Source of the DNA: Candidatus Gastranaerophilales bacterium
Lineage (GTDB): Bacteria; Cyanobacteriota; Vampirovibrionia; Gastranaerophilales; Gastranaerophilaceae
Direction of reading: 5' to 3'
Length of the DNA: 57,543 nt
NCBI GenBank assembly: GCA_017415185.1
Contig: JAFQHZ010000021.1
Span: 1-57,543 of the forward strand
Below are positions 35,083 to 43,361 of this stretch, piece by piece; the first letter of the stretch is position 1, and each line of letters opens with the position of its first letter. Below the pieces are notes generated by a model. That model worked only from the letters and a program-made list of their open reading frames with translations. It was not told where the DNA came from and made no database searches. A program made the translations under genes and the position numbers.

Positions 35083-35823
35083 CTATTCTTCATTGTTAAT
35101 TTTATCATAAACCAAATTTTTTACATAAAAATTTTGATCCGCATTCATTATTTTTAATAATTCAACAGGAGCTTTTGCAATATTAACCAATATTTTCGCT
35201 GTTTTTTCACGAATTGTGTAATCGTTAAATTTTATAGTTTCCTTAATAATTTCTAATACTGAAGAATTATTTTTTCCTTGTGCACAAATAGACAAAAGTT
35301 CTAAATACCAATAAAGTGAGAATAGTTTTTTGTTTTTAGCATGGTTTTTTCTAATTTTTTGCGCATCATCATAAAAACCACCCAAAGAAGTATCATTTTG
35401 CTTTATTTCATCAAGAAGCAAGCTGATTCTATTGCAAAGTTCTAAAAGCAAATCTTCTTTTAAAAATTCACTTTTAGAAATCAAAGAACAAATCGCTCTA
35501 CAAACATTAGGATTTATATCAATTATTGATTTCAAAAATTGTTCTTTAATGAAATCATTATAAAAATTATCTTGATAAATTTCTTCAAGCTTTAGTGCAA
35601 CTGCTTCTCGAATTGGGGTTGGATGATTTGTTAAATGCTGAAATAAAAGAGTTGTTTCTTCAATATTATTAATTTTTTCAAGATTAATAATTGAAAATAT
35701 TTTAATAAAATCATCGCAATCTTCCTTCAGATTAGAAATTATTTCCTCTTGAGAAAAATCAAAATTAATTTCTTGAAGTTGCGATAAATTATAAGAAGTT
35801 TTTTTGTCATTAACCATATTCAT
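35083..35823 (-). CDS. HEAT-like helical-repeat protein of unknown function
   Basis: 246 residues, all-helical. Repeating patterns such as HPTPIREAVALKLEEIYQ, INPNVCRAICSLISKSEF and YTIREKTAKILVNIAKAPV resemble HEAT repeats, weaker than those at 16271. No signal peptide, no catalytic motif. It opens the efp-accB-accC operon, with efp 17 bases downstream. It could scaffold a translation or lipid enzyme, but only position suggests that. Promoter TTGTTT, 18 bp, TATGCT, then 6 nt to the ATG: leaderless geometry. A second in-frame ATG two codons later is possible. Confidence 0.65.
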   Translation of the reverse strand: MNMVNDKKTSYNLSQLQEINFDFSQEEIISNLKEDCDDFIKIFSIINLEKINNIEETTLLFQHLTNHPTPIREAVALKLEEIYQDNFYNDFIKEQFLKSIIDINPNVCRAICSLISKSEFLKEDLLLELCNRISLLLDEIKQNDTSLGGFYDDAQKIRKNHAKNKKLFSLYWYLELLSICAQGKNNSSVLEIIKETIKFNDYTIREKTAKILVNIAKAPVELLKIMNADQNFYVKNLVYDKINNEE

Positions 35824-35829
35824 TATTTA

Positions 35830-35859
35830 AGCATAACAAAAAAGATGAGTAAAAAACAA
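35830..35859 (-). promoter_or_regulatory. Promoter of the solenoid-efp-acc operon, leaderless geometry
   Basis: Minus strand TTGTTT, 18-bp spacer, TATGCT (35835-35830). The ATG at 35823 begins 6 nt after the -10 box; no ribosome site is present. Confidence 0.55.
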
Positions 35860-35931
35860 AATTAAACTTTTATAATTATATTGATTTTTAAAAAATAAAT
35901 ATTAAATATTCAAATAATTAGTGAGGTTTAA

Positions 35932-36099
35932 ATGGATATAATAAAAAGATTGTTTTGCTTTAATAACGACGAAGATTCAATCATCGGACTTTGCAAATTT
36001 AACGATGATTTTTATAAAGCACAAGACAACAAAGAAAATTTTAAGAAAAAACTTTCTAAAAACATGAGCTTGTCAGAAATATTAAAACGCCCAATTTAA
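35932..36099 (+). CDS. 55-residue hypothetical protein
   Basis: Short gene: MDIIKRLFCFNNDEDSIIGL, then a charged, helical C-terminus rich in Lys, Asn and Phe ending LKRPI. It is preceded by GAGG 5 nt before the ATG, the same arrangement as accD, and an upstream TTGATT/AAATAT promoter-like pair. No membrane segment. Its stop overlaps the convergent divergent-PAP2 gene by 4 bases, a typical compact junction in this genome. I do not recognise a family; it could still be a chance frame. Confidence 0.5.
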   Translation: MDIIKRLFCFNNDEDSIIGLCKFNDDFYKAQDNKENFKKKLSKNMSLSEILKRPI

Positions 36100-36578
36100 G
36101 AACAATATGCTAATATTGCATTAAAATTGTGAACAACAAGGGCGATAATAATTCCCAAAATCATGCCACAAAAAACTTCTAATGGAGTATGTCCTAAAAG
36201 CTCTTTTAAAACAGCATAAGGCTTAACTTCTTGATTCTTTTGAACAAATTCATCAACAAGTCGGTTTAAAGTTGCCGCGGTTTTTCCCGCCGCCCTTCTA
36301 ACACCAGAAGCATCTTGCATTACAATTAAAGAAAAGCCTAAAGAAACAGCAAAAATCAAAGAATCAAAGCCATCAATTAAGCCAATTGCAGTCGTTAAAC
36401 CGATAACCCCAGCCGTATGAGAAGAAGGCATTCCCCCTGTTGTGGTAAAAATTTTGAAATTAATTTTTCTATGAGTGAACAAATAAGTGAAAACTTTAAT
36501 AAATTGAGCAATGAAAGTTCCTGCTAATCCAGAAAAAATTGCTTCAAAACCAGTATTGTAAAATTCAAATCCGTCCAC
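36096..36578 (-). CDS. Divergent PAP2-family membrane protein
   Basis: 160 residues, several membrane spans. TTGGMPSSHTAGV and LGHTPLEV are the phosphatase-like motifs, with DASGVRRAAG between, matching the divergent PAP2 family of cyanobacteria and plants. It probably removes phosphate from a lipid or isoprenoid pyrophosphate at the inner membrane. It directly follows a prenyl diphosphate synthase (one base apart), which supports an isoprenoid substrate, as in cyanobacterial crtE neighbours. Substrate is inferred. Confidence 0.82.
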   Translation of the reverse strand: MDGFEFYNTGFEAIFSGLAGTFIAQFIKVFTYLFTHRKINFKIFTTTGGMPSSHTAGVIGLTTAIGLIDGFDSLIFAVSLGFSLIVMQDASGVRRAAGKTAATLNRLVDEFVQKNQEVKPYAVLKELLGHTPLEVFCGMILGIIIALVVHNFNAILAYCS

Positions 36579-36579
36579 T

Positions 36580-37458
36580 TTAATTTATCCTTTTTTCTAA
36601 TATTGAATATATTTCATCAAACACATTCAATTTAATGTCTAGCTTAGTCAGTATAGCATGATTTTGTTCCTTAAGGCTATAAAAAATTTTCTTCGCCCCA
36701 TCGAGCCCATAAGCACTAACATAAGTTAATTTATTAACAAGAGCATCTTTACCTGCAGTTTTACCAATTTCATCAGTAGAAAGAGTGCAATCGATAATAT
36801 CATCATAAACTTGAAATAATATTCCAAAATTATCAGCATATTTTTCAATTTCAAAAAGCGTATTTGAATCAACCCTTGCAAGCTTTGCCGCTATCATCAT
36901 TGAACATTTAAACAAAGCTCCTGTTTTATATTTATGAATATATTTTAAATTTTCAATATCAATTTCTTTATTTTCAGCTTCAATGTCTGCAACTTGCCCT
37001 GCGATAATTCCAAAAGCTCCTGCGCATTTTAAATAGTCATTAACTATTTCAAGCTTTATTTCGGGCAAAGTCTCTAATTTATCAATAATTAATTGCGCAC
37101 CAAATGAAATAAGAGCATCTCCAGCCAAAACCGCTATTGCTTCATTGAAAACTTTGTGATTTGTGGGTTTTCCTCTTCTTAAATCATCATTATCCATGCA
37201 AGGTAAATCGTCATGGATTAAACTATAAGCATGCATAATTTCCATAGCGCAAGCAAGAGGCATAGCTTTTTCGATTTCAAGCCCAAAACTCTTAGCACAT
37301 TCAAGACACATAATCGCTCTTAGTCTTTTACCATCCAAAAGAGTTGTGTACGCCATTGATTCCCAAATTATCGAAGAATAGGAAGAATCTTTTTTATATT
37401 CTTCAAAATATTTTTCAAGATTTTTTTGGATAATATCTTTATATTGAGCTATATTCAT
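36580..37458 (-). CDS. Trans-prenyl diphosphate synthase (farnesyl/geranylgeranyl type)
   Basis: 292 residues. First aspartate-rich motif DDLPCMDNDDLRRGKPTNH and second YDDIID are complete. The bulky-residue rule suggests a short to medium chain product (C15-C20), but the first motif alone does not fix it. Products feed quinone, carotenoid or cell-wall carrier synthesis. It lies directly against rsgA upstream and the PAP2-like gene downstream, one operon of three genes starting with the leaderless rsgA promoter. Confidence 0.9.
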   Translation of the reverse strand: MNIAQYKDIIQKNLEKYFEEYKKDSSYSSIIWESMAYTTLLDGKRLRAIMCLECAKSFGLEIEKAMPLACAMEIMHAYSLIHDDLPCMDNDDLRRGKPTNHKVFNEAIAVLAGDALISFGAQLIIDKLETLPEIKLEIVNDYLKCAGAFGIIAGQVADIEAENKEIDIENLKYIHKYKTGALFKCSMMIAAKLARVDSNTLFEIEKYADNFGILFQVYDDIIDCTLSTDEIGKTAGKDALVNKLTYVSAYGLDGAKKIFYSLKEQNHAILTKLDIKLNVFDEIYSILEKRIN

Positions 37459-38454
37459 TTATTCCCAATCTTTCATTTGTTGTTTTGATGTGTTTCTTGA
37501 AGCGTCACGTTTTCTTTTTGAAATTTTAACACTGACTCTATTTCCAACGTTTTTGTTTTTAGCTTCGTCTTTAATGCTTCTTTTTGAAATTAAATTTTTA
37601 TATTCTAGCGATTCAGCCAAAAAAAGCAAATAGCTTTCATATCTTGATTTATCGATTTTATCAAGATTTTGAATAACAGCACAAGTAGAATCATTTATTG
37701 AATCATGTAAACAATCAGAATATTTGCAATCAAGCGCATATTTGTTAATATCATCAAACAATTCGATTAATTTATCAGGCAATAAAAAATCGAATTTTAA
37801 ACATGAAAACCCAGGAGTATCAATTACTTTAAAATTTTTATATTCAACAATTTCACAATGTCTTGTTGTATGACAACCACGTTGCGTTTTTTGAGAAACT
37901 TCGCCTGTTCTAAGCTCAAGTTCTGGATTAAAAGCATTCAACAAAGTTGATTTTCCAACACCGCTCATGCCACAAAAAACAATTGTTTTGTTTTTGATAA
38001 ATTTCGATAACTCATCCAAATCAAGTTTGTCTTTTGCGCTGATAAAAAATAATTTATATCCTAATTTTTCATAAATTGAACAAATTTCGTTCTTTTTTTT
38101 GCTTAAATCGTCAATTAAGTCTTCTTTGTTAAAGCAAATCGCAACTTCAATATTATTATATTTTAAATATGTTAAATATCGGTTAAGCTGAATTAAATCA
38201 AGCTCTGGTTCTTTAAGCGCACAAACAACAAGAGCACAATCAATATTTGAAACTTTGGGACGATTAATCGAATTTTTGCGAGGCAAAAGCAAAGAAATAA
38301 ATTGATTATCGTTAGATAATTCAACAAAATCTCCAACTCGGACATCAATTTTTTGCTTTTTTAAAACATCACGCAATTTGCAAGTGAAACTTTCGCCTTC
38401 AAAGTTCTTAACATAATAAAAATCCGAATGTATTTTAAATACTTGCGCTTGCAT
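37459..38454 (-). CDS. rsgA: Ribosome small-subunit GTPase RsgA
   Basis: 331 residues. N-terminal OB domain, circularly permuted GTPase with NKED (G4) before GMSGVGKSTLLN (G1) and DTPGF (G3), and a C-terminal zinc knuckle CKYSDCLHDSINDSTC. It helps the final maturation of 30S subunits. A Lys/Arg-rich tail (KRSIKDEAKNKN...KRKRDAS) is longer than usual. Its promoter is leaderless-type: TTGCTA, 17 bp, TATTAT, 6 nt, ATG. It is first in an operon with the prenyl synthase. Confidence 0.94.
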   Translation of the reverse strand: MQAQVFKIHSDFYYVKNFEGESFTCKLRDVLKKQKIDVRVGDFVELSNDNQFISLLLPRKNSINRPKVSNIDCALVVCALKEPELDLIQLNRYLTYLKYNNIEVAICFNKEDLIDDLSKKKNEICSIYEKLGYKLFFISAKDKLDLDELSKFIKNKTIVFCGMSGVGKSTLLNAFNPELELRTGEVSQKTQRGCHTTRHCEIVEYKNFKVIDTPGFSCLKFDFLLPDKLIELFDDINKYALDCKYSDCLHDSINDSTCAVIQNLDKIDKSRYESYLLFLAESLEYKNLISKRSIKDEAKNKNVGNRVSVKISKRKRDASRNTSKQQMKDWE

Positions 38455-38460
38455 AGTTTT

Positions 38461-38489
38461 ATAATAGATAAAAAATTAACGTTTAGCAA
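38461..38489 (-). promoter_or_regulatory. Promoter of rsgA, leaderless geometry
   Basis: Minus strand TTGCTA (38489-38484), 17-bp spacer, TATTAT (38466-38461). The ATG at 38454 begins 6 nt after the -10 box; no ribosome site lies between. Confidence 0.65.
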
Positions 38490-38555
38490 TGATTTGTATT
38501 GAATTTTTATTTTGTAATATAATTAGATTAAATTTATTTGGTGAGGATATTATTT

Positions 38556-39422
38556 ATGACTTTAACCGATTGGTTTAACAAGAGGAAAATGCAGCAAATT
38601 GCTGCTCGTGATAATGACATACATATTGATGATTCTATTGGCAAACTTTGGACTCTTTGCTACAACTGCTCAAGTCAATTGCCGAAGAAAGATTTAGATA
38701 ATAATTTAATGGTGTGCCCAAATTGCGACTATCATTTTAGAATAGGCGCACATGACAGAATAAAACTTATCGCTGATGAAGGAACATTTGTTGAAATGTA
38801 TTCAAACATCAAGCCTTGCGACCCATTAGATTTTGTTGACACACAAAGCTATAAATCACGCCAAGAACAAGCTCGTGAAAAATCAGGATTAGATGATGCT
38901 GTTGTTGTTGGAACTTGTCTAATAGACGGACAAAAAACAGCCATCGCTGTTATGGATTTTGAATATATGGGCGGTTCTATGGGTTCAGTTGTTGGTGAAA
39001 AAATAACAAGAATTTTAGAACATGCTCTTGAAAACAAATTGCCATCAATTGTGTTTACTTCATCAGGCGGCGCTCGCATGCAAGAAAGCGCATTAAGCTT
39101 AATGCAAATGGCAAAAACAAGCTGTATTGTTGCAAAATTAAATGAAGCAAAATTATTATATATAACAGTTCTTTGCGAACCAACATTTGGTGGCGTAACT
39201 GCTTCTTTTGGAACAATTGGCGATATTATCATTGCAGAAAAAGGCGCAAGAATTGGCTTTGCTGGCAGAAGAGTAATTGAACAAACAATCAGACAAAAAC
39301 TTCCTGCGGATTTCCAAACCGCAGAATACTTATTAAAATGCGGACAAATAGATTTCATTGTAGAGAGAAAAGACATGAAAGAAAAACTTTCTAAGCTAAT
39401 TTCCCTACATAAGAAAAAATAA
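38556..39422 (+). CDS. accD: Acetyl-CoA carboxylase, carboxyltransferase beta subunit
   Basis: 288 residues. N-terminal zinc finger CYNCSSQLPKKDL...CPNC (four Cys), then the crotonase-fold carboxyltransferase with MGGSMGSVVGEK and SSGGARMQES. With AccA it transfers the carboxyl from biotin to acetyl-CoA to give malonyl-CoA. I chose ATG 38556 (MTLTDWFNKRKM) because GAGG lies upstream and the family starts here; six more codons are open upstream. accA follows 10 bases later. Confidence 0.95.
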   Translation: MTLTDWFNKRKMQQIAARDNDIHIDDSIGKLWTLCYNCSSQLPKKDLDNNLMVCPNCDYHFRIGAHDRIKLIADEGTFVEMYSNIKPCDPLDFVDTQSYKSRQEQAREKSGLDDAVVVGTCLIDGQKTAIAVMDFEYMGGSMGSVVGEKITRILEHALENKLPSIVFTSSGGARMQESALSLMQMAKTSCIVAKLNEAKLLYITVLCEPTFGGVTASFGTIGDIIIAEKGARIGFAGRRVIEQTIRQKLPADFQTAEYLLKCGQIDFIVERKDMKEKLSKLISLHKKK

Positions 39423-39432
39423 GGAAATTAAC

Positions 39433-40401
39433 ATGAGTCAAGATAAAAAAATTCAAATTTTGGATTTTGAAAAACCAATATACGAAATGCAAAACAAAAT
39501 CGAAGAACTCAAAAAAGCAAGTTCTACAACACAAATAGACTACGAAAGCGGAATTGAATCATTAGAAGAGCAAACGCAAATGTATAAAAAAGAATTATAT
39601 GAAAAACTAGAGCCATATCAAAAACTGCAAATCGCAAGACATCCACAAAGACCAAATTTCTTTGATTATGTTCAATTTATGTGTGATGACTTTATTGAAC
39701 TCCACGGCGATAGACACGGATGTGATGATAAGGCTATTGCTGGCGGAATTGCATCAATTGGCGGTAAAAGCGTTATGTTGATTGGAACAGTTAAAGGTAA
39801 ATCCACAAAAGAAAACCTTGAATGCAATTTTGGTATGCCGCAACCTCAAGGATATCGAAAAGCACTTCGTCTTTTTGAACATGCTAATCGTTTTGATTTG
39901 CCAATTATTACTTTAATTGACACAATGGGTGCATATCCTGGCATGCTTGCTGAAGAAGCAGGTCAAGGAGAAGCAATTGCTTTCAATCTTAAAGAAATGG
40001 CAAAATTAAGCGTTCCAATCATCGCAGTTATCACAGGTGAGGGCTGTTCTGGTGGCGCTTTAGGGCTTGCGGTTGCCAACAAAGTTATGGTCTTAGAACA
40101 TGCTTATTACACAGTTATTTCTCCAGAGGGTTGCGCTTCAATTTTATGGAAAGATTCAGCTATGGCTAAAACTGCAACAGACGCCCTTAAAATTACCGGA
40201 GAAGACTTATTAAAATTAGGCATTATTGATGAAGTTGTGAAAGAACCTGTTGGCGGAGCTCATTATAACGCTCAAGAAATGTCTGACAATTTAAAAGAAT
40301 CTTTATTAAAATCATTAGACGAGCTTAACAAAATGAATGGCGAAGAATTAAGAACACACAGATATTCTAAGTTTAGAGCCATGGGCGTTTTTGCTCAATA
40401 A
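39433..40401 (+). CDS. accA: Acetyl-CoA carboxylase, carboxyltransferase alpha subunit
   Basis: 322 residues, normal length. LDFEKPIYEMQNKIEEL at the N-terminus, RHPQRPNFFDYV and the AccA core IDTMGAYPGMLAEEAGQGEAIA with GEGCSGGALGLAVAN. Partner of AccD. The pair lies on the opposite strand from accBC, about 5 kb away. Only 38 bases separate it from fliP with no terminator visible, so flagellar genes may be read through from this operon. Confidence 0.95.
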   Translation: MSQDKKIQILDFEKPIYEMQNKIEELKKASSTTQIDYESGIESLEEQTQMYKKELYEKLEPYQKLQIARHPQRPNFFDYVQFMCDDFIELHGDRHGCDDKAIAGGIASIGGKSVMLIGTVKGKSTKENLECNFGMPQPQGYRKALRLFEHANRFDLPIITLIDTMGAYPGMLAEEAGQGEAIAFNLKEMAKLSVPIIAVITGEGCSGGALGLAVANKVMVLEHAYYTVISPEGCASILWKDSAMAKTATDALKITGEDLLKLGIIDEVVKEPVGGAHYNAQEMSDNLKESLLKSLDELNKMNGEELRTHRYSKFRAMGVFAQ

Positions 40402-40439
40402 TGCTTTTTGGTTGAGTTAATTATATTAGATGGATAGAT

Positions 40440-41195
40440 ATGTTTAAAAGAATTAAAACTTTATTTGCAACTTTAGGGCTATTTTTGATTAGCTCTCAAG
40501 TTGCGCAAGCTGCAATAAGCTTGCCAAATATAAATGTAAGTATGCAAAACGCTTCCACACCACAAGAATTCACTCAAGGCGTGCAAGTTTTAATTATGCT
40601 TACAATTTTAACACTTGCTCCGAGCATAATTATTATGACAACGGCATTTATTCGAATAGTCATTGTTTTATCACTAACTCGTCAAGCAATCGGAACAGCA
40701 AGCTTGCCTCCGAATCAAGTTATTGTTGGTCTTGCATTAATTTTAACTTTCTTTGTAATGTCGCCAACATTTTCAAAAATTAACGAAACAGCTTATCAGC
40801 CTTATATGAAAAATATGATTACCCAACAAAAGGCGCTCGATAATGCAATTTTACCAATGAGAGATTTTATGTTTAAACAAACACATGAATCAGAACTTGC
40901 TCTTTTTGTGAAACTTGCAAAAATTGAAAAGCCAAAAAACAAAGATGCAGTTCCAACTTACGTTTTAATCCCTTCTTTTGTTTTATCAGAATTAAAAACA
41001 GCATTTAAAATTGGATTTGTAATATTTTTGCCATTTTTGGTAATTGATTTAGTTGTGGCTTCTGTTCTTGTGTCAATGGGGATGATGTTTTTGCCACCAA
41101 CAACAATTGCAATGCCTTTTAAATTAATTATGTTTGTAATGGTTGATGGCTGGTTTTTAATAACGAAATCATTAATCGAAGGCTTTGTGCCATAG
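40440..41195 (+). CDS. fliP: Flagellar export protein FliP
   Basis: 251 residues: signal peptide and the four membrane spans of FliP, with LTILTLAPSIIIMTTAFIRIVIVLS and LRQAIG-like TRQAIGTASLPPNQVIVGLAL, then MGMMFLPPTTIAMPFKLIMFV. FliP with FliR and FliQ forms the gated export pore at the base of the flagellar type III secretion system. It begins the fliP-fliQ-fliR-flhB run, each separated by a few bases. fliO was not seen. Confidence 0.95.
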   Translation: MFKRIKTLFATLGLFLISSQVAQAAISLPNINVSMQNASTPQEFTQGVQVLIMLTILTLAPSIIIMTTAFIRIVIVLSLTRQAIGTASLPPNQVIVGLALILTFFVMSPTFSKINETAYQPYMKNMITQQKALDNAILPMRDFMFKQTHESELALFVKLAKIEKPKNKDAVPTYVLIPSFVLSELKTAFKIGFVIFLPFLVIDLVVASVLVSMGMMFLPPTTIAMPFKLIMFVMVDGWFLITKSLIEGFVP

Positions 41196-41205
41196 GAGAA
41201 GAAAA

Positions 41206-41475
41206 ATGGATGAAGCTTTATTTTTAACAATGTTTCAAAAAGCCATATTTTTAATTATGGCAATGGGCGCACCAATTTTGCTTTCAGCAATTGTCGTTGG
41301 TCTTGCAATCAGCATAATTCAATCAGTGACACAAATTCAAGAACAAACATTGACTTTTGTTCCAAAAATCTTTGCAGCACTTTTGATATTAATCGTTTCA
41401 GCTCCTTGGATGATTAAAATGTTTATTTCAGCAACAAAAGAAATGTTTGAATATATAACAGTCTTTATTTCATAA
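41206..41475 (+). CDS. fliQ: Flagellar export protein FliQ
   Basis: 89 residues, two membrane spans. MGAPILLSAIVVGLAISIIQSVTQIQEQTL and the following LTFVPKIFAALLILI are FliQ signatures. The start ATG 41206 is preceded by AGGAG and matches the family start (MDEALFLTMFQKA). Part of the FliPQR export gate. It lies 10 bases after fliP and 12 before fliR. Confidence 0.95.
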   Translation: MDEALFLTMFQKAIFLIMAMGAPILLSAIVVGLAISIIQSVTQIQEQTLTFVPKIFAALLILIVSAPWMIKMFISATKEMFEYITVFIS

Positions 41476-41487
41476 AACGGATAGAAA

Positions 41488-42279
41488 ATGACGCAAGCAC
41501 CAAATCTTTTAAATTTATTATCACCATATAACATTGTTATTTTTATGTTGGTATTTACAAGATTATCCGGCATGCTTCAAACTGCGCCATTTTTTTCAAC
41601 AATCAAAGCCCCAACAATGACAAAACTTTGGCTTGCAGCAATAAGCGCCTTCATCATGTATCCGCTTGTTTTTGCCTCAAAAAGCTATATTGCGCCAAAA
41701 AGCATGCCAGAATTTTTAATTTTAATAGCATTTGAGTTTTTAATCGGATATTTAATTGGTTTTGTTGCCAATTTAATTTTAGAAGGCGTACGAATGGCAG
41801 GGAACATTTTTTCAATACAAATGGCTCTTTCTATGTCAGAAGCGCTAGACCCTGCAACAGGGGTAAGCTCCAATGAAATTTCAAGAATTTATATTTACCT
41901 TACAACATTAATTTTCCTTGGAACAGGAGCGTATCAAATGTTGTTTATGGCGGTTTTTGGAAGCTTCAATGGATTACCCATTGGAAATATCCCAATTTTT
42001 GACTCGCAATTTGTTAATTCAATGCTAATTTTATTTGGGCAAGTTTTTAAAATAGCCTTTGGAGTAGCTCTTCCCGTATTTTCAGTATTATTAATTTCAG
42101 ATTTATTATTAGGCATGATGAGCAAAATGATGCCCCAAATGAATATTTATATGGTTGCAATTCCAATTAAAATCTATATTGGTTTATTTTTAATTTTAGC
42201 ATTTCTAAGTGCGACAAATGTATATTTACAAGGAGTAATACAAAACTACATACAAGCAATAGGCTTGATATTCACATAA
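41488..42279 (+). CDS. fliR: Flagellar export protein FliR
   Basis: 263 residues, six-span type III export component. It begins NLLSPYNIVIFMLVFTRLSG, with EFLIGYLIGFVANLILEGVRMAGN and LGMMSKMMPQMNIYMVAIPIK further on; these match FliR. It completes the export pore with FliP and FliQ and contacts FlhB. It precedes flhB by 4 bases. Confidence 0.95.
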   Translation: MTQAPNLLNLLSPYNIVIFMLVFTRLSGMLQTAPFFSTIKAPTMTKLWLAAISAFIMYPLVFASKSYIAPKSMPEFLILIAFEFLIGYLIGFVANLILEGVRMAGNIFSIQMALSMSEALDPATGVSSNEISRIYIYLTTLIFLGTGAYQMLFMAVFGSFNGLPIGNIPIFDSQFVNSMLILFGQVFKIAFGVALPVFSVLLISDLLLGMMSKMMPQMNIYMVAIPIKIYIGLFLILAFLSATNVYLQGVIQNYIQAIGLIFT

Positions 42280-42283
42280 AACT

Positions 42284-43360
42284 ATGGCAAACGATCAAAA
42301 CGAAAAAACCGAAGAAGCCACCCCCAAGCGGAAGCAGAAGGAGCGCGACAAAGGTCATATTGCAAAAAGTCAGGATTTTACTTCGTCGTTAATGCTGACA
42401 TTTGGTCTTGGATTGATTTTTGTTATGGGCAAAGGCATGCATGAAAAACTAAGCTCTATGCTTACAAATACATTTTTGCAATTAAACCCAAAAAACATTT
42501 CAGATACAGACGCAATAAGCATTCTAGCGCCATATTTAGAACATTATGCAGACATTGTTTTGTTATTCTTTGCTTTTCTTGCAATAGGAGCAGTTGTGAT
42601 TTTAAGATTTCAAACAGGCGCACTGTTTGCAAAAGAAGCTTTAAAGCCGAACTTCAAAAAATTATCGCCCGCAACGGCACTTAAAAATTTAATCGATAAA
42701 TTAAACATTTTTAAACCAAAACAACTCGTTGAATTAACAAAATCTTTATTGAAAACAATAATTGTTGCGACAGTCGGCTTTAATGTAATCATGAAAAGAA
42801 AGGATGATTTATTTGGCTTAATTGGAGCAGACCCCTCCACTGGTTTTAGCGTAATTGGTTCAGTAATTTTTGAATTAATTGCAAGCATTTGCATACTTTT
42901 GATTATTATTGGAATAATAGACCGATATTATCAAACTTGGGAATACAATAAGTCAATCAAAATGACAAAACAAGAAGTGAAAGACGAATGGAAAAATATC
43001 GAAGGGGATCCAAAAATTAAAGGCAAGATTCGTTCTTTCCAAATGAAGATTATGCAACAAAAAATGATGTCTAAAGTAAAAGAAGCAGATGTTGTTGTTG
43101 TAAACCCAACCCATTTTGCAGTTGCTCTTATGTATGACCCACAAAAGGTTCCTGCTCCAGTTGTTGTAGCAAAAGGAGTTGATTTTATAGCTTTTAAAAT
43201 CAGAGAAATTGCAAAAAACAATGGCATTCCAATTGTTGAAAATAAACCACTTGCAAGAAGCCTTTATAAGCTTGTCGAGGTTGACCAAATTATTCCACAA
43301 GAATTATATACAGCAGTTGCCGAAATTCTTCATTATGTTTACACGCAAAAAGGAAGATAA
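42284..43360 (+). CDS. flhB: Flagellar export switch protein FlhB
   Basis: 358 residues. Four N-terminal spans and a C-terminal cytoplasmic domain with the self-cleavage motif NPTH (VVVVNPTHFAVALMYDP). Autocleavage between Asn and Pro allows the export machine to change from rod/hook to filament substrates. The basic N-terminus DQNEKTEEATPKRKQKERDKG is typical. It ends convergently with the next gene, 1 base away; flhA follows on the plus strand after it. Confidence 0.95.
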   Translation: MANDQNEKTEEATPKRKQKERDKGHIAKSQDFTSSLMLTFGLGLIFVMGKGMHEKLSSMLTNTFLQLNPKNISDTDAISILAPYLEHYADIVLLFFAFLAIGAVVILRFQTGALFAKEALKPNFKKLSPATALKNLIDKLNIFKPKQLVELTKSLLKTIIVATVGFNVIMKRKDDLFGLIGADPSTGFSVIGSVIFELIASICILLIIIGIIDRYYQTWEYNKSIKMTKQEVKDEWKNIEGDPKIKGKIRSFQMKIMQQKMMSKVKEADVVVVNPTHFAVALMYDPQKVPAPVVVAKGVDFIAFKIREIAKNNGIPIVENKPLARSLYKLVEVDQIIPQELYTAVAEILHYVYTQKGR

Positions 43361-43361
43361 G

